Positions 19,498 to 28,627 of a stretch of DNA of 64,000 nt are shown here, in pieces. Source of the DNA: JALORV01 sp963769745 (GTDB lineage: Bacteria > Pseudomonadota > Gammaproteobacteria > Burkholderiales > Burkholderiaceae_F); contig CAVYNB010000019.1 of the NCBI GenBank assembly GCA_963769745.1, positions 74,171 through 138,170 of the forward strand. Direction: 5' to 3'. The notes below the pieces were generated by a model. It was not told the DNA's origin, searched no databases, and saw only the letters and a program-made list of their open reading frames with translations. The position numbers and the translations under genes are program-made. The first letter of the stretch is position 1, and every line of letters begins with the position of its first letter.

Positions 19498-20193
19498 ATG
19501 CCCGACGAATTGCTCGAGCGGCTGCGGCGCTTCAAGGACGATGCGTTTCCGCAGTATCGCGCCCAGTTCCAGCAACTCGTCGACGACGGCCAGCGACCGC
19601 TGACGCTGTTCATCGGCTGCAGCGACTCGCGGATCGTGCCGTACCTGCTCACGGGCACCGGGCCGGGCGAACTCTTCCTGGTGCGCAATGTCGGCGGCTT
19701 CGTCCCGCCGTACGATCAGTCACACGGCTTCCATGGCACGGCCGCGGCAATCGAGTTCGCGGTGCTCAACCTCGATGTCAGGCGCATCGTCGTCTGCGGC
19801 CACAGCCACTGCGGTGCAATCCGCGCGCTCTATGAAGAAGTCCCGCCGGCAGCTCAGAACCTCGTGCGCTGGCTGGAACTCGGACGCGAGGCCGTATTGC
19901 CGGTCGCCGATCCGGGACCCGATGCCCTGCGTCGCACCGAACAGCGTGCCATCGTTCTGCAACTCGAGCGGCTGATGGACTATCCGATGGTGCGCGAGCG
20001 GGTCGAAACCGGCGCGCTGACGCTGCACGGCTGGCACTACGTCATCGAGGAAGGTGAAGTGCACGTCTTCGATGTGCAGCGCGGCGGCTTCGTGCCGGCC
20101 TCGCAGGCCGACAACGCCGGCACCGGCCCGTACAAACTGCAGGACCCGGCTTTGTCGCTCGATGCCAGCGGCGTGCCGGCGTCCGGTCCCTGA
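19498..20193 (+). CDS. Beta-class carbonic anhydrase
   Basis: This is a 231-residue enzyme interconverting CO2 and bicarbonate. Zinc ligands are Cys41 (CSDSR, with Asp43 and Arg45), His102 and Cys105 (GHSHCGA). It lies 17 bases after the parvulin gene and 26 bases before the NnrS-SirB gene, so it is probably part of the nar transcript or a close follower. Confidence 0.94.
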   Translation: MPDELLERLRRFKDDAFPQYRAQFQQLVDDGQRPLTLFIGCSDSRIVPYLLTGTGPGELFLVRNVGGFVPPYDQSHGFHGTAAAIEFAVLNLDVRRIVVCGHSHCGAIRALYEEVPPAAQNLVRWLELGREAVLPVADPGPDALRRTEQRAIVLQLERLMDYPMVRERVETGALTLHGWHYVIEEGEVHVFDVQRGGFVPASQADNAGTGPYKLQDPALSLDASGVPASGP

Positions 20194-20219
20194 CGCACCG
20201 CGGACGGAATTCCATCGTG

Positions 20220-21935
20220 ATGACGCGGCCGACCATCCGCATCGCACCGGCGACGCAGGCCGACGGAGGTCCGCGCCCGGCGAAAGCGCCACCGAAGGCC
20301 GCCCTTCGCGCCCTGCTGCTGGCGCCGCATCGGCTGGCGTTCTTTGCCGGAGGCGTGATGCTGCTGTTCGCGTCGTTCGCGTGGGTCGTGTGGCTCCTGC
20401 TGTCCGCGGCGGGCGTTTCGGTCGTCACGGCGTTGCCACCGACCCTGGCGCACGGATTCGCCTTCGCTGCCGCCTACATGCCGCTCTTCATCGCGGGCTT
20501 CATGTTCACGGCCGGACCGCGCTGGCTCGACGTGCCGTCGCCCCCCGCGACCGCGCTGGTCTGGCCGGTGCGCCTCCACGTCGCCGGCATCGTGCTGGTT
20601 CTCCTCGGCACCGTCGGCTCACCGGGTACCGCGGCGTTCGGTTCGCTGCTGCTTGCGATCGCATGGACCGCAATCGGCGTGGCCTTCGCAACGCTCGTGC
20701 GGTCAAGCCGGGCACGTGACCGGCTCCATGCGCGCTGCGTGCTCGCGTTCTGGATTGCCGGCATCGCGGCGGCTCTGCTTTTCGCAGCCGGTCTGGCGAC
20801 GCATCAATTCGGCGTCGTGGCCGCTGCGGTCTGGCTACTCGTTTTTGCGTGCGTCGCTCCCATCACCGTTACCGTCGCGCACCGCGTACTGCCATTTTTC
20901 ACCTCGAATGCGGTCACCACCATGGTGCCGTGGCGTCCGAACTGGGTGCTGGGGCTGCTCGTCGCAGGCATCCTGCTGTTCGGCAGCCTGCAAGTCGCGG
21001 GTCGGGTCGATCTCGCCGGCGCACAGTCCATCGCATGGCTGACGCTCGCTGTGGTCGCGCCGACCAGCCTGGCGCTCATCGCACTGGCGATCCGCTGGGG
21101 ACTGGTCCAGAGCCTGCGCGGACCGTCGCTGCGACTGGTGGCCATGCTGCACGTGGCATTTGTCTGGATCCCGATTGCCCTCGCTCTGGCAGCCATCGAC
21201 GCCGCGCTGGTGCTGCTGGGGGCGGGCGCTCCGAGACTCGGACTGATGCCGCTGCACGCGCTGACCATCGGCTTCCTCGGCAGCATGCTGTTCGCGATGG
21301 CGACGCGCGTGATCAGCGGACATGGCGGACTTGCCGTCACGGCGGACCGATTCGTCTGGCAACTGTTTTGGGCCCTGCAGGCCGCGACTCTGCTTCGCCT
21401 CGCTGCGCCGCTGTCTCCCGCCACCAGCGTCGCGCTGCCGCTTGCGGCCGCCGTGGTGTGGTCGCTGGTCTGGACGGCGTGGGCCTCCCGTTACCTGCCC
21501 ATCCTCGCTGCGACCGCGCGCCGACGGCCGGCCCGGATGACCGTGACTCCTTATTCGGCGCTGAAGCTCGTGCATGTGAGCTGCGTCGTGGTCTCCGGAC
21601 TCGGGTTCCTGCTGCGCTACTCGATGGTCCGGCGCGAGTCGAAAGGGGCGCGAACACTCGCCTTCCGCACCGTGCCCCATGTCGTTGACACCTTGCTGCT
21701 GGCGAGCGGCGTGTCACTTGCGGTCCTCGCCCGCATCGATCCCCTGTCGTCGGACTGGCTAGCAGCCAAGATCATCGGTCTGATCGCGTATATCGTTGCA
21801 GGCGGCGTCGCGCTGCGCGGGCCGCCACGAATCCGGCCTGTCGCGTTCACGATGGCTATCGCGGCCTTCGCCTACATCGTCGTCGTGGCACTGACCAAGC
21901 AGCCGCTTGGCATCCTTGCTGGAGTTGGAGTGTGA
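20220..21935 (+). CDS. NnrS family protein fused to a SirB domain
   Basis: This polytopic membrane protein of about 571 residues has an NnrS part at residues about 30-440 (GFMFTAGPRWLDVP, AHRVLPFFTSNAV, MPLHALTIGFLGSMLFAMATR). The last about 125 residues look like SirB (SALKLVHVSCVVVSGLGFLLR, a Thr/Val-rich helical region, and ALTKQPLG). NnrS proteins are heme/copper membrane proteins protecting against nitric oxide; SirB is a small, poorly understood membrane family. GTG at 20217 directly before the ATG is an alternative start. The stop overlaps the hemerythrin gene (GTGA). The setting next to nitrate reductase fits protection from reactive nitrogen species. Confidence 0.85.
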   Translation: MTRPTIRIAPATQADGGPRPAKAPPKAALRALLLAPHRLAFFAGGVMLLFASFAWVVWLLLSAAGVSVVTALPPTLAHGFAFAAAYMPLFIAGFMFTAGPRWLDVPSPPATALVWPVRLHVAGIVLVLLGTVGSPGTAAFGSLLLAIAWTAIGVAFATLVRSSRARDRLHARCVLAFWIAGIAAALLFAAGLATHQFGVVAAAVWLLVFACVAPITVTVAHRVLPFFTSNAVTTMVPWRPNWVLGLLVAGILLFGSLQVAGRVDLAGAQSIAWLTLAVVAPTSLALIALAIRWGLVQSLRGPSLRLVAMLHVAFVWIPIALALAAIDAALVLLGAGAPRLGLMPLHALTIGFLGSMLFAMATRVISGHGGLAVTADRFVWQLFWALQAATLLRLAAPLSPATSVALPLAAAVVWSLVWTAWASRYLPILAATARRRPARMTVTPYSALKLVHVSCVVVSGLGFLLRYSMVRRESKGARTLAFRTVPHVVDTLLLASGVSLAVLARIDPLSSDWLAAKIIGLIAYIVAGGVALRGPPRIRPVAFTMAIAAFAYIVVVALTKQPLGILAGVGV

Positions 21936-22504
21936 CTTCCACGATCGAGTTTCGCAGTCCGGACGCCGGTTTCGACGCCCCGGTCGAGATGTGGCTCGCC
22001 TGCCACGAACGCGTCAAGCGGTTTGCCGCTCTCATCATTCGGCTCGAAAGTCACGTTGCACGCGTCGGAGCCGACGACGAAGCCCAGCGCAGCGCGGCAT
22101 CGATCCGGCGCTACTTCAACGAGGCCGCGCCACGGCATCACGAAGACGAGGAAGTCGACCTGTTTCCGCTGCTGCGCGAGCGCAGTGGCGCGGCGGAGCA
22201 GCCGGCACTCGATGCGCTCGAACGTATCGAGGCGGAGCATCTCGCGATGGCCGAGGTGTGGCGTCGGATCGATGTCACGCTGGCGCGGATCAGCGCGGGA
22301 GAACCCGCACGCCTCGATCCGGAAACAATTGCGCAGTTCGCGTCTGGCTACGACCAGCACATCGATATCGAAGAGAACGTCGTCCTGCCGGCGTTGCGAC
22401 GCCGGCTGAGTGCAGCCGACTGGTCATCGGTCGGCCGCTCGATGGCCGAGCGGCGCGGACTGGACTGGAGCGCCGCTCCCGCGACCGGCGACACGCGACC
22501 CTAG
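21932..22504 (+). CDS. Hemerythrin-like (HHE) protein
   Basis: This 190-residue four-helix protein has candidate di-iron ligands at His25 (ACHERVKRF), His69/His70 with a following Glu/Asp run (RHHEDEE), His103 (EAEHLA), and His143 with Glu147 (YDQHIDIEEN). HHE proteins bind O2 or NO or act in iron-sulfur repair. The GTG start overlaps the NnrS-SirB stop, suggesting joint expression and a nitrosative-stress role. Confidence 0.88.
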   Translation: MTSTIEFRSPDAGFDAPVEMWLACHERVKRFAALIIRLESHVARVGADDEAQRSAASIRRYFNEAAPRHHEDEEVDLFPLLRERSGAAEQPALDALERIEAEHLAMAEVWRRIDVTLARISAGEPARLDPETIAQFASGYDQHIDIEENVVLPALRRRLSAADWSSVGRSMAERRGLDWSAAPATGDTRP

Positions 22505-22646
22505 GATCGCCATCGGCGCGGCTCCGATGGCCGGGCGCTCAGGCGTGTCGACGCAATGCCGCCGTGCCGGCGTTGTCGTCACGGCCGCGTCACGCTGTCG
22601 CAAAATGCCGGCCGGCATTTGATCAACGCAACGATCGGAGTCCCGC

Positions 22647-23804
22647 TTGAAGAACCTGTTCGAAGCCGTCTCGCAGCTCATGTCTTCAAACCGGAGGACC
22701 CCCGGCGTGTCGCGGCATTCGCGCTCGTTCCGTTGCCAGTGCGGGCGACCGGTGTTCTTCGCCAACAGTCTGTGCCTGGCGTGCTCGACGCCACTGGGTT
22801 ACCTGCCGGAGCGCGCGGCCGTCGTTCCACTGACAACCGGCAGCACGGCCGGGCTCTGGCGCGTTGCGGATGAGGATAGTGAGTACAAGTCATGCGCCAA
22901 CCTGCATACGCCCGCGGGCTGCAACTGGCTGGTGCGGGCCGATGATCCGAACGTGCACTGCATTGCCTGTCGGTTGAACCGGACCATTCCGGATCTTTCC
23001 GACGCCGACAACCAGCGCTACTGGGGCGCCATCGAGGGCGCCAAGCGCCGGCTCGTGTCGCAGCTGCTGGCGCTCGGCCTGCCGGTCAAGTCGAAGGTCG
23101 ACGAGGACCCGGAGCGCGGCGTGATGTTCGACTTTCTGCGCTCCCCGGCGGAAGGGCCGCGCGTGCTGACCGGGCATGCCAGCGGCCTGGTCACGCTGAA
23201 TGTCGAAGAGGCCGATGACGCCAAGCGCGAAAAGATCCGCCACGATCTGCGCGAACCGTACCGGACGCTGCTCGGCCACTTCCGGCACGAGATCGGTCAC
23301 TACTACTGGGATCGCCTGGTGTGGGATACGAAGTGGCTCGAGCCGTTTCGCGCGTTGTTTGGCGACGAGCGGGCCGACTACGCGGCGGCCCTGAAAACGA
23401 ATTACGAGAACGGGCCGCCGTCGGACTGGGCGAGCCGGTTCATCAGCTCGTACGCGTCAACGCATCCCTGGGAAGACTGGGCAGAGTCCTGGGCGCATTA
23501 CCTGCACGTGCTCGACAGCCTCGGCACGGCGCTCAGCTTCGGGCTCGACGCCGAGGACCTCGAGGCCGAGGCCAGTCCGTTCACCCGCGCCGACCTGTAT
23601 GCGCCCGACGATCCCGCCGCCGAGCGCTTCCTCGGCTTCCTCAACGGATGGATCGAGATGACCATGGTGCTGAACGAGCTGGCGCGCAGCATGGGTCAGC
23701 GCGACTTCTACCCGTTCGTGATGTCACGACCGGTCGTGGCCAAGCTGCACTTCGTCCATCTCGTCGTGCAGGACGACACGTCGACGGCCGACCATCCCGC
23801 GTAG
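22647..23804 (+). CDS. Putative zinc-binding metallopeptidase with N-terminal zinc ribbon
   Basis: The protein has 385 residues. The N-terminal region carries CxC and CxxC pairs of a zinc ribbon (RCQCGRPVFFANSLCLACSTPLG) and further Cys (CANLHTPAGCNW, VHCIACRLNR). The peptidase-like core contains HEIGHYYWDR (HExxH) and a downstream ADYAAALKTNYENG stretch. This matches the putative zinc-binding metallopeptidase family (Pfam PF15887 type). TTG at 22647 is preferred because GGAG lies 7 bases upstream; the ATG at 22680 has no clear Shine-Dalgarno. The substrate is unknown. Confidence 0.83.
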   Translation: MKNLFEAVSQLMSSNRRTPGVSRHSRSFRCQCGRPVFFANSLCLACSTPLGYLPERAAVVPLTTGSTAGLWRVADEDSEYKSCANLHTPAGCNWLVRADDPNVHCIACRLNRTIPDLSDADNQRYWGAIEGAKRRLVSQLLALGLPVKSKVDEDPERGVMFDFLRSPAEGPRVLTGHASGLVTLNVEEADDAKREKIRHDLREPYRTLLGHFRHEIGHYYWDRLVWDTKWLEPFRALFGDERADYAAALKTNYENGPPSDWASRFISSYASTHPWEDWAESWAHYLHVLDSLGTALSFGLDAEDLEAEASPFTRADLYAPDDPAAERFLGFLNGWIEMTMVLNELARSMGQRDFYPFVMSRPVVAKLHFVHLVVQDDTSTADHPA

Positions 23805-23843
23805 ATCCGCGGCGCCGCGGTCAGTCGGCGCGCCGTTTCCCTC

Positions 23844-24311
23844 CTACTGCGGGCTCGATCGCATGCCGAAGGCCTTGCCCTGGGCGAACAGGTACTCGAC
23901 GCGCAGCACGCGCTTGTCTCCACTGGCCAGCGCGTAGCCGACGACTTCCACGCGGTCCCCGGGCTTCAGTTCAGACACGCCCCAGGCCGACACACGTGAC
24001 AGCGGCGCCAGTTCGATCTCCCACTCGCCAGTCGCCTGGGCCGGCACCACGGCTTTCCCGAGCACGGCGCTGCCGTCGACCGACTGGCTCTGTGCCGGCG
24101 CCTTTCGGCCCGCCAGATCGGCCGGTTTCACCAGTCCGGGTGCGACGACCAGAACGAATTCGACGTGCGGGTTCTGCCAGCGCACGGACTTGACCGTGCC
24201 CGACAGGTAGAGCGGCTTGTCCTGATCGAAACTCGACCAGCCGTGATGCGCGAGACCCGGCACGCAGGCCACGGCGAGCCCGACGAGGACTAGACAACGA
24301 CGAGTGATCAT
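23844..24311 (-). CDS. Secreted DUF6152-type protein
   Basis: This is a small exported protein of 155 residues. An N-terminal signal peptide (TRRCLVLVGLAVACVPGLAHH) is followed by HHGWSSFD and LSGTVKSVRWQNPHVEF, hallmarks of the DUF6152 family. The function is unknown. ATG 24311 is chosen over an upstream in-frame start because it places the signal peptide at the N-terminus. It follows a small membrane protein gene on the same strand, a common pairing. Confidence 0.75.
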   Translation of the reverse strand: MITRRCLVLVGLAVACVPGLAHHGWSSFDQDKPLYLSGTVKSVRWQNPHVEFVLVVAPGLVKPADLAGRKAPAQSQSVDGSAVLGKAVVPAQATGEWEIELAPLSRVSAWGVSELKPGDRVEVVGYALASGDKRVLRVEYLFAQGKAFGMRSSPQ

Positions 24312-24345
24312 TTCAAGGCTCCGCTCAGTGGTCATCGGCCCGAGG

Positions 24346-24798
24346 TCAAATGTACGCAATCAGCCGGCCGGCCGCGATCACGCCAAACCAGAGCACAAGC
24401 GACAGGCCCGCCTGCAAACGCGCGACACCATCGTGCCGTCGCAACGAGTCCCGCGCATGAAACACCAGCGCATTGCCGCCAGCCATCAGGATCAACACCA
24501 GTTTGACCCGGAAAGCGGGGTTGGCCGCGATTTCTGCGGCGGCCGAGAGGAAAAGTAGCGACCCGCTCAGCACCGCGAGCGCGAAGCCGGTCAACGCCGT
24601 GCGAACCGCAAGCCGCCCGAGCGCGGTCATCGAAAGTGCCGGCTGCGCCCCGAAGACCCGCAGTTCCAGCAGCAGCAGGCTGCCCACCAGCGTCGCGAGG
24701 GCCGCGATGTGCAGCGTCTCGAGCGCCGGATAAGCCCAGACTGAACGGCGGATTGCCTCCGCCAGCGGCCAGGCTTCGAGCGTGGACCAGTCGATCAC
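24346..24798 (-). CDS. Small four-TM membrane protein (DUF6644-like)
   Basis: This is a 150-residue inner-membrane protein with about four hydrophobic helices. The conserved-looking segment ALETLHIAALATLVGSLL carries a membrane-embedded His, as in small b-type-cytochrome-like families; heme binding is only a guess. It is co-directional with the DUF6152 gene 34 bases downstream. The family name is tentative. Confidence 0.65.
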   Translation of the reverse strand: MIDWSTLEAWPLAEAIRRSVWAYPALETLHIAALATLVGSLLLLELRVFGAQPALSMTALGRLAVRTALTGFALAVLSGSLLFLSAAAEIAANPAFRVKLVLILMAGGNALVFHARDSLRRHDGVARLQAGLSLVLWFGVIAAGRLIAYI

Positions 24799-24828
24799 CT
24801 GCCATCGCCCATCGCGCGGATCGCCGGT

Positions 24829-26356
24829 TCAGCGTCGCTTGCGAGTCGAACCACCGAGCAGGCCGCCGAGTACGCCACGCGTGATTTCGCGCGCCAGAGA
24901 CGAGCCCACCGATCGCGCCGCGCTCTTCGCGGCGGCTTCGACCACGCCTTCGCGTCGACCGCCGCGCGGTCCGGTCGAGCCGAAGAGCAGTCACCCAGGC
25001 TGCCCATCAGGCCGCCCCCCTCCGACTGACCGGCCGCCGGCTCCCCAGTCCGCCTTGCCGGCGGGCAGGGTCTCGCCGCCGCCGGCGCGGGCCTTGAGCT
25101 TCTCGTGGGCGGACTCACGATCGATCGTCTTCTCATAGGTGCTGCCCACCACCGAGCCGGCGATCAGTTTCCTGCGATCCTCCGGCGTGATCGGCCCGAG
25201 TTGCGAGCCCGGCGCGAGCACCCACGCGCGCTCGGTGATGCCGGGAGTGCCCTTCGCATCCAGGAACGACACCAGCGCCTCGCCGACACCCAGTTCCATG
25301 ATCGCCTTCGACGCGTCGATCTTCGGATTCGCGCGCATCGTTTCGGCGACCGACTTGACCGCCTTCTGGTCGCGCGGCGTGAACGCGCGCAGCGCGTGCT
25401 GCACGCGGTTGCCGAGCTGGCCCAGCACCTTTTCCGGAATGTCGAGCGGGTTCTGCGTGACGAAGAAGACACCGACGCCCTTGGAGCGAATCAGCCGCAC
25501 GACCTGCTCGACCTTTTCCAGCAGCGCCGGCGGCGCTTCCGAGAACAGCAGGTGCGCCTCGTCGAAGAAGAACACGAGCTTCGGCTTCTCGCGGTCGCCG
25601 ACTTCGGGCAGGTTCTCGAACAGTTCCGACAGCAGCCACAGCAGGAAGGTCGAATACAGCCGCGGGTTGTTCATCAGCTTGTCGGCGGCGAGGATGTTGA
25701 CCACCCCCTGGCCATCGGCGGTCTGCATCAGGTCGTCGATGTTGAGCATCGGCTCACCAAAGAAGCGGCCGCCGCCCTGCTCCTCGATCAGCAACAGGCC
25801 GCGCTGGATCGCACCGATCGAGGCCGACGACACGTTGCCGTATTCGGTCTTGACCTTGGCCGCGTTGTCGCCGATGAACTGCACCATCGCGCGCAGGTCC
25901 TTGAGGTCGAGCAGCAGCAGGCCGTTGTCGTCCGCGGCCTTGAAGACGATGGAAAGCACGCCTTCCTGCGTCTCGTTCAGTCCCAGCAGGCGCGACGAGC
26001 AGCAGCGGGCCCATGTCGGAGACCGTTGCGCGCACCGGATGTCCCTGCTCGCCCCAGACATCCCACAGGGTGACCGGGCACGCACCCCACTTCGGCTCCG
26101 GCAGGCCGTGCTCCTCCAGGCGCTTCTTCATCTTGTCGCCGAGCGCGCCGGCCTTGGCGATCCCGGTGAGGTCGCCCTTCACGTCCGCCATGAACACCGG
26201 TACGCCGATGCGCGAAAAGCTCTCCGCCAGCTTCTGCAGCGTGACCGTCTTGCCGGTGCCGGTGGCGCCGGTGATGCAGCCGTGCCGGTTCGCGAGCGCA
26301 GGCAGCAGTCCGATCTCGGTGGTGCCCGTCATCGCGATGATCAATGGATCGCTCAT
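24829..26356 (-). CDS. HerA-like / DUF853 ATPase, three indels
   Basis: This is a HerA-helicase-like P-loop ATPase (DUF853 family), about 509 residues after correction. Walker A is TGATGTGKTVTLQ near residue 32, and the Walker B-like KLVFFFDEAHLLF is mid-protein. The gene is broken at three points. One extra base near 25997 lies in GPLLLSRLLGLNETQEG. A six-C run (25015-25020) gives one extra base. One base is missing near 24985-24992. The latter two together create a false TGA at 24991-24993. The family-typical C-terminus (GSTGPRGGRREGVVEAAAKS, ending in STRKRR) resumes in the original frame and stops at 24829. AAGGGGAAAG precedes the ATG. The substrate is unknown. Confidence 0.8.
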
Positions 26357-26482
26357 GTTCTTTCCCCTTGAACTTGCCCGCAGTCTAGCCAATGCAGTTG
26401 CAGGTCGCGGGAGATCGGGGTCTGCGGTCCGCTAGACTCTCGTCCTTTCCGCATCAGTCACCGCAACGTCGAAAGCAGCATC

Positions 26483-27208
26483 ATGGCCGGCCATTCCAAA
26501 TGGGCCAACATCCAGCACCGCAAGAACCGCCAGGACAACAAGCGCGGTTCGCTGTGGACCAAGATCATTCGTGAAGTCACGGTCGCCTCGCGCGACGGCG
26601 GGCCCGACCCGGCGATGAACCCGCGCCTGCGGCTCGCGCTCGACAAGGCGCGGCTCGGCAATGTGCCGAAGGACAAGCTCACCAGCGCGATCCAGCGCGG
26701 TGCCGGCAAGCTCGAAGGCGCCAGCTACGAGGAGATCCGCTACGAAGGTTATGGAATCGGCGGCGCGGCACTCATGATCGATTGCATGACGGACAACCGC
26801 ACCCGGACCGTGGCCGAGGTGCGCCACGCGCTGTCCAAGAATGGCGGCAATCTCGGGACCGACGGTTCGGTGGCATTCAACTTCAAGCACTGCGGCCAGC
26901 TCGTGTTCGCACCGGGCACGTCCGAGGAGAAGGTGATGGACGCCGCACTCGAGGCCGGCGCCGAGGATGTGGTCAGCAACGACGACGGCACGATCGAGGT
27001 CATCACCGCACCGGCCGACTTCGAGGCCGTGCGCGAAGCGCTGGACAAGTCGGGGCTGAAACCCGAGCTCGCCGAGGTGACGATGAAGCCGCTCGCCGAG
27101 ACCGTGCTGACCGGTGACGATGCGCAGAAGATGCAGCGGCTGATCGACGCGCTCGACGATCTCGACGACGTGCAGCAGGTCTACAGCACGGCCGCCCTCG
27201 AGGAATGA
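26483..27208 (+). CDS. yebC: YebC/PmpR family protein
   Basis: This 241-residue TACO1/YebC-family protein starts with the diagnostic MAGHSKWANIQHRKNRQD. Family members bind DNA or act at the ribosome on proline-rich nascent chains. It is 22 bases upstream of purD, as often seen in betaproteobacteria. It is divergent from the HerA-like gene, so a promoter lies in 26357-26482. Confidence 0.96.
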   Translation: MAGHSKWANIQHRKNRQDNKRGSLWTKIIREVTVASRDGGPDPAMNPRLRLALDKARLGNVPKDKLTSAIQRGAGKLEGASYEEIRYEGYGIGGAALMIDCMTDNRTRTVAEVRHALSKNGGNLGTDGSVAFNFKHCGQLVFAPGTSEEKVMDAALEAGAEDVVSNDDGTIEVITAPADFEAVREALDKSGLKPELAEVTMKPLAETVLTGDDAQKMQRLIDALDDLDDVQQVYSTAALEE

Positions 27209-27230
27209 GCGTGCACCGGGGCGCACGGCG

Positions 27231-28508
27231 ATGAAGGTCCTGGTCGTCGGCGGCGGAGGCCGCGAGCACGCGCTGGCATGGCGGCTGGCGCAGTCGCCGC
27301 GCGTGCAGCGTGTCTACGTTGCGCCGGGCAATGGCGGCACCGCACGCGACCGGCATCTGCGCAACGTGCCGCACGACAGCCACGAGACGCTGGCGGCCTT
27401 CGTGAAGTCCGAGGACATCGCGCTGACGGTGGTCGGGCCGGAAGCACCGCTGGCCAGCGGCATCGTCGACGTCTTCCGTCTCCACGGACTGCGCGTCTTC
27501 GGACCGACGCGTGCCGCTGCTCAGCTGGAAAGCTCGAAGGACTTTGCCAAGGCCTTCATGCAGCGCCACGGCATTCCGACCGCCGAGTACCAGACCTTCA
27601 CCGATGCCGCTGAAGCACGGGCCTACGTGCGACTGCGCGGCGCGCCGATCGTGGTCAAGGCCGACGGACTGGCGGCCGGCAAGGGCGTCGTCGTTGCCGG
27701 CACGGTCGCCGAAGCAGAAGCAGCGATCGACTCGATGCTGATCGGCAATACGCTCGGGGAAAGCGGCGCTCGGGTGGTCGTCGAGGATTTCCTGCTGGGC
27801 GAGGAAGCGAGCTTCATCGTGATGAGCGATGGCCGCAACGCGCTGGCGCTCGCCACCAGCCAGGACCACAAGCGGCTGCTCGACGGCGACCTCGGCCCGA
27901 ATACCGGCGGCATGGGTGCCTACTCGCCCGCGCCGATCGTGACGCCGACGATCCATGCGCGGGTGATGCGCGAGATCATCCTGCCGACGATCCAGGGGAT
28001 GGCCGCCGACGGCATTCCGTATACCGGATTCCTGTATGCCGGCCTGATGATCGACAGCCATGGCCATGCGCGCACGCTCGAGTTCAACTGCCGCATGGGC
28101 GATCCCGAAACGCAGCCGATCATGGCGCGCTTGAAGTCCGACTTCACCGTGCTGATCGACGCGGCGATCGACGGTCGACTCGATCAGGTCGAGGCCGAAT
28201 GGGATCGACGCACCGCACTCGGCGTGGTCGTGGCGGCGGCAGGCTATCCGGATGCGCCGCGCAAGGGCGACTCGATCACCCGGCTGCCCGAGGACCGCGA
28301 TGACTGCATCACCTTTCATGCCGGCACGGCGCTCAGCGGTGAGCGGCTCGTCACCAGCGGCGGCCGGGTCCTGTGCGTGACCGCGCTCGGGGACACCGTC
28401 CGCGCGGCGCAGAAGTCCGCCTATGACGCCGTCGAGAAGGTCGAGTTCGACGGCATGCAGTTCCGGCGCGATATCGGTCATCGGGCGCTGAGACCCCGCA
28501 CGCTGTAG
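27231..28508 (+). CDS. purD: Phosphoribosylamine-glycine ligase
   Basis: This 425-residue ATP-grasp enzyme makes glycinamide ribonucleotide in purine synthesis. Diagnostic segments are MKVLVVGGGGREHALAW, DGLAAGKGVVVAGT, SQDHKRLLDGDLGPNTGGMG and EFNCRMGDPETQ. The length is typical. It follows yebC with a 22-base gap. Confidence 0.97.
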   Translation: MKVLVVGGGGREHALAWRLAQSPRVQRVYVAPGNGGTARDRHLRNVPHDSHETLAAFVKSEDIALTVVGPEAPLASGIVDVFRLHGLRVFGPTRAAAQLESSKDFAKAFMQRHGIPTAEYQTFTDAAEARAYVRLRGAPIVVKADGLAAGKGVVVAGTVAEAEAAIDSMLIGNTLGESGARVVVEDFLLGEEASFIVMSDGRNALALATSQDHKRLLDGDLGPNTGGMGAYSPAPIVTPTIHARVMREIILPTIQGMAADGIPYTGFLYAGLMIDSHGHARTLEFNCRMGDPETQPIMARLKSDFTVLIDAAIDGRLDQVEAEWDRRTALGVVVAAAGYPDAPRKGDSITRLPEDRDDCITFHAGTALSGERLVTSGGRVLCVTALGDTVRAAQKSAYDAVEKVEFDGMQFRRDIGHRALRPRTL

Positions 28509-28627
28509 CCCGCGATTGCCTGCCTTGCCGATTCCTTTTCCGCGGGCTGAACACGTGCCCGACCCCGCCCTTTCGTCCACAATGACCGACTTTTCGGCCC
28601 CTCCCAGACTCCGGACCTGACCGAACC

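Noticed and set aside
23807..23820. 14-base GC palindrome after the metallopeptidase gene
   Set aside because: Too short, no T-tract; such palindromes are expected by chance at this GC content.
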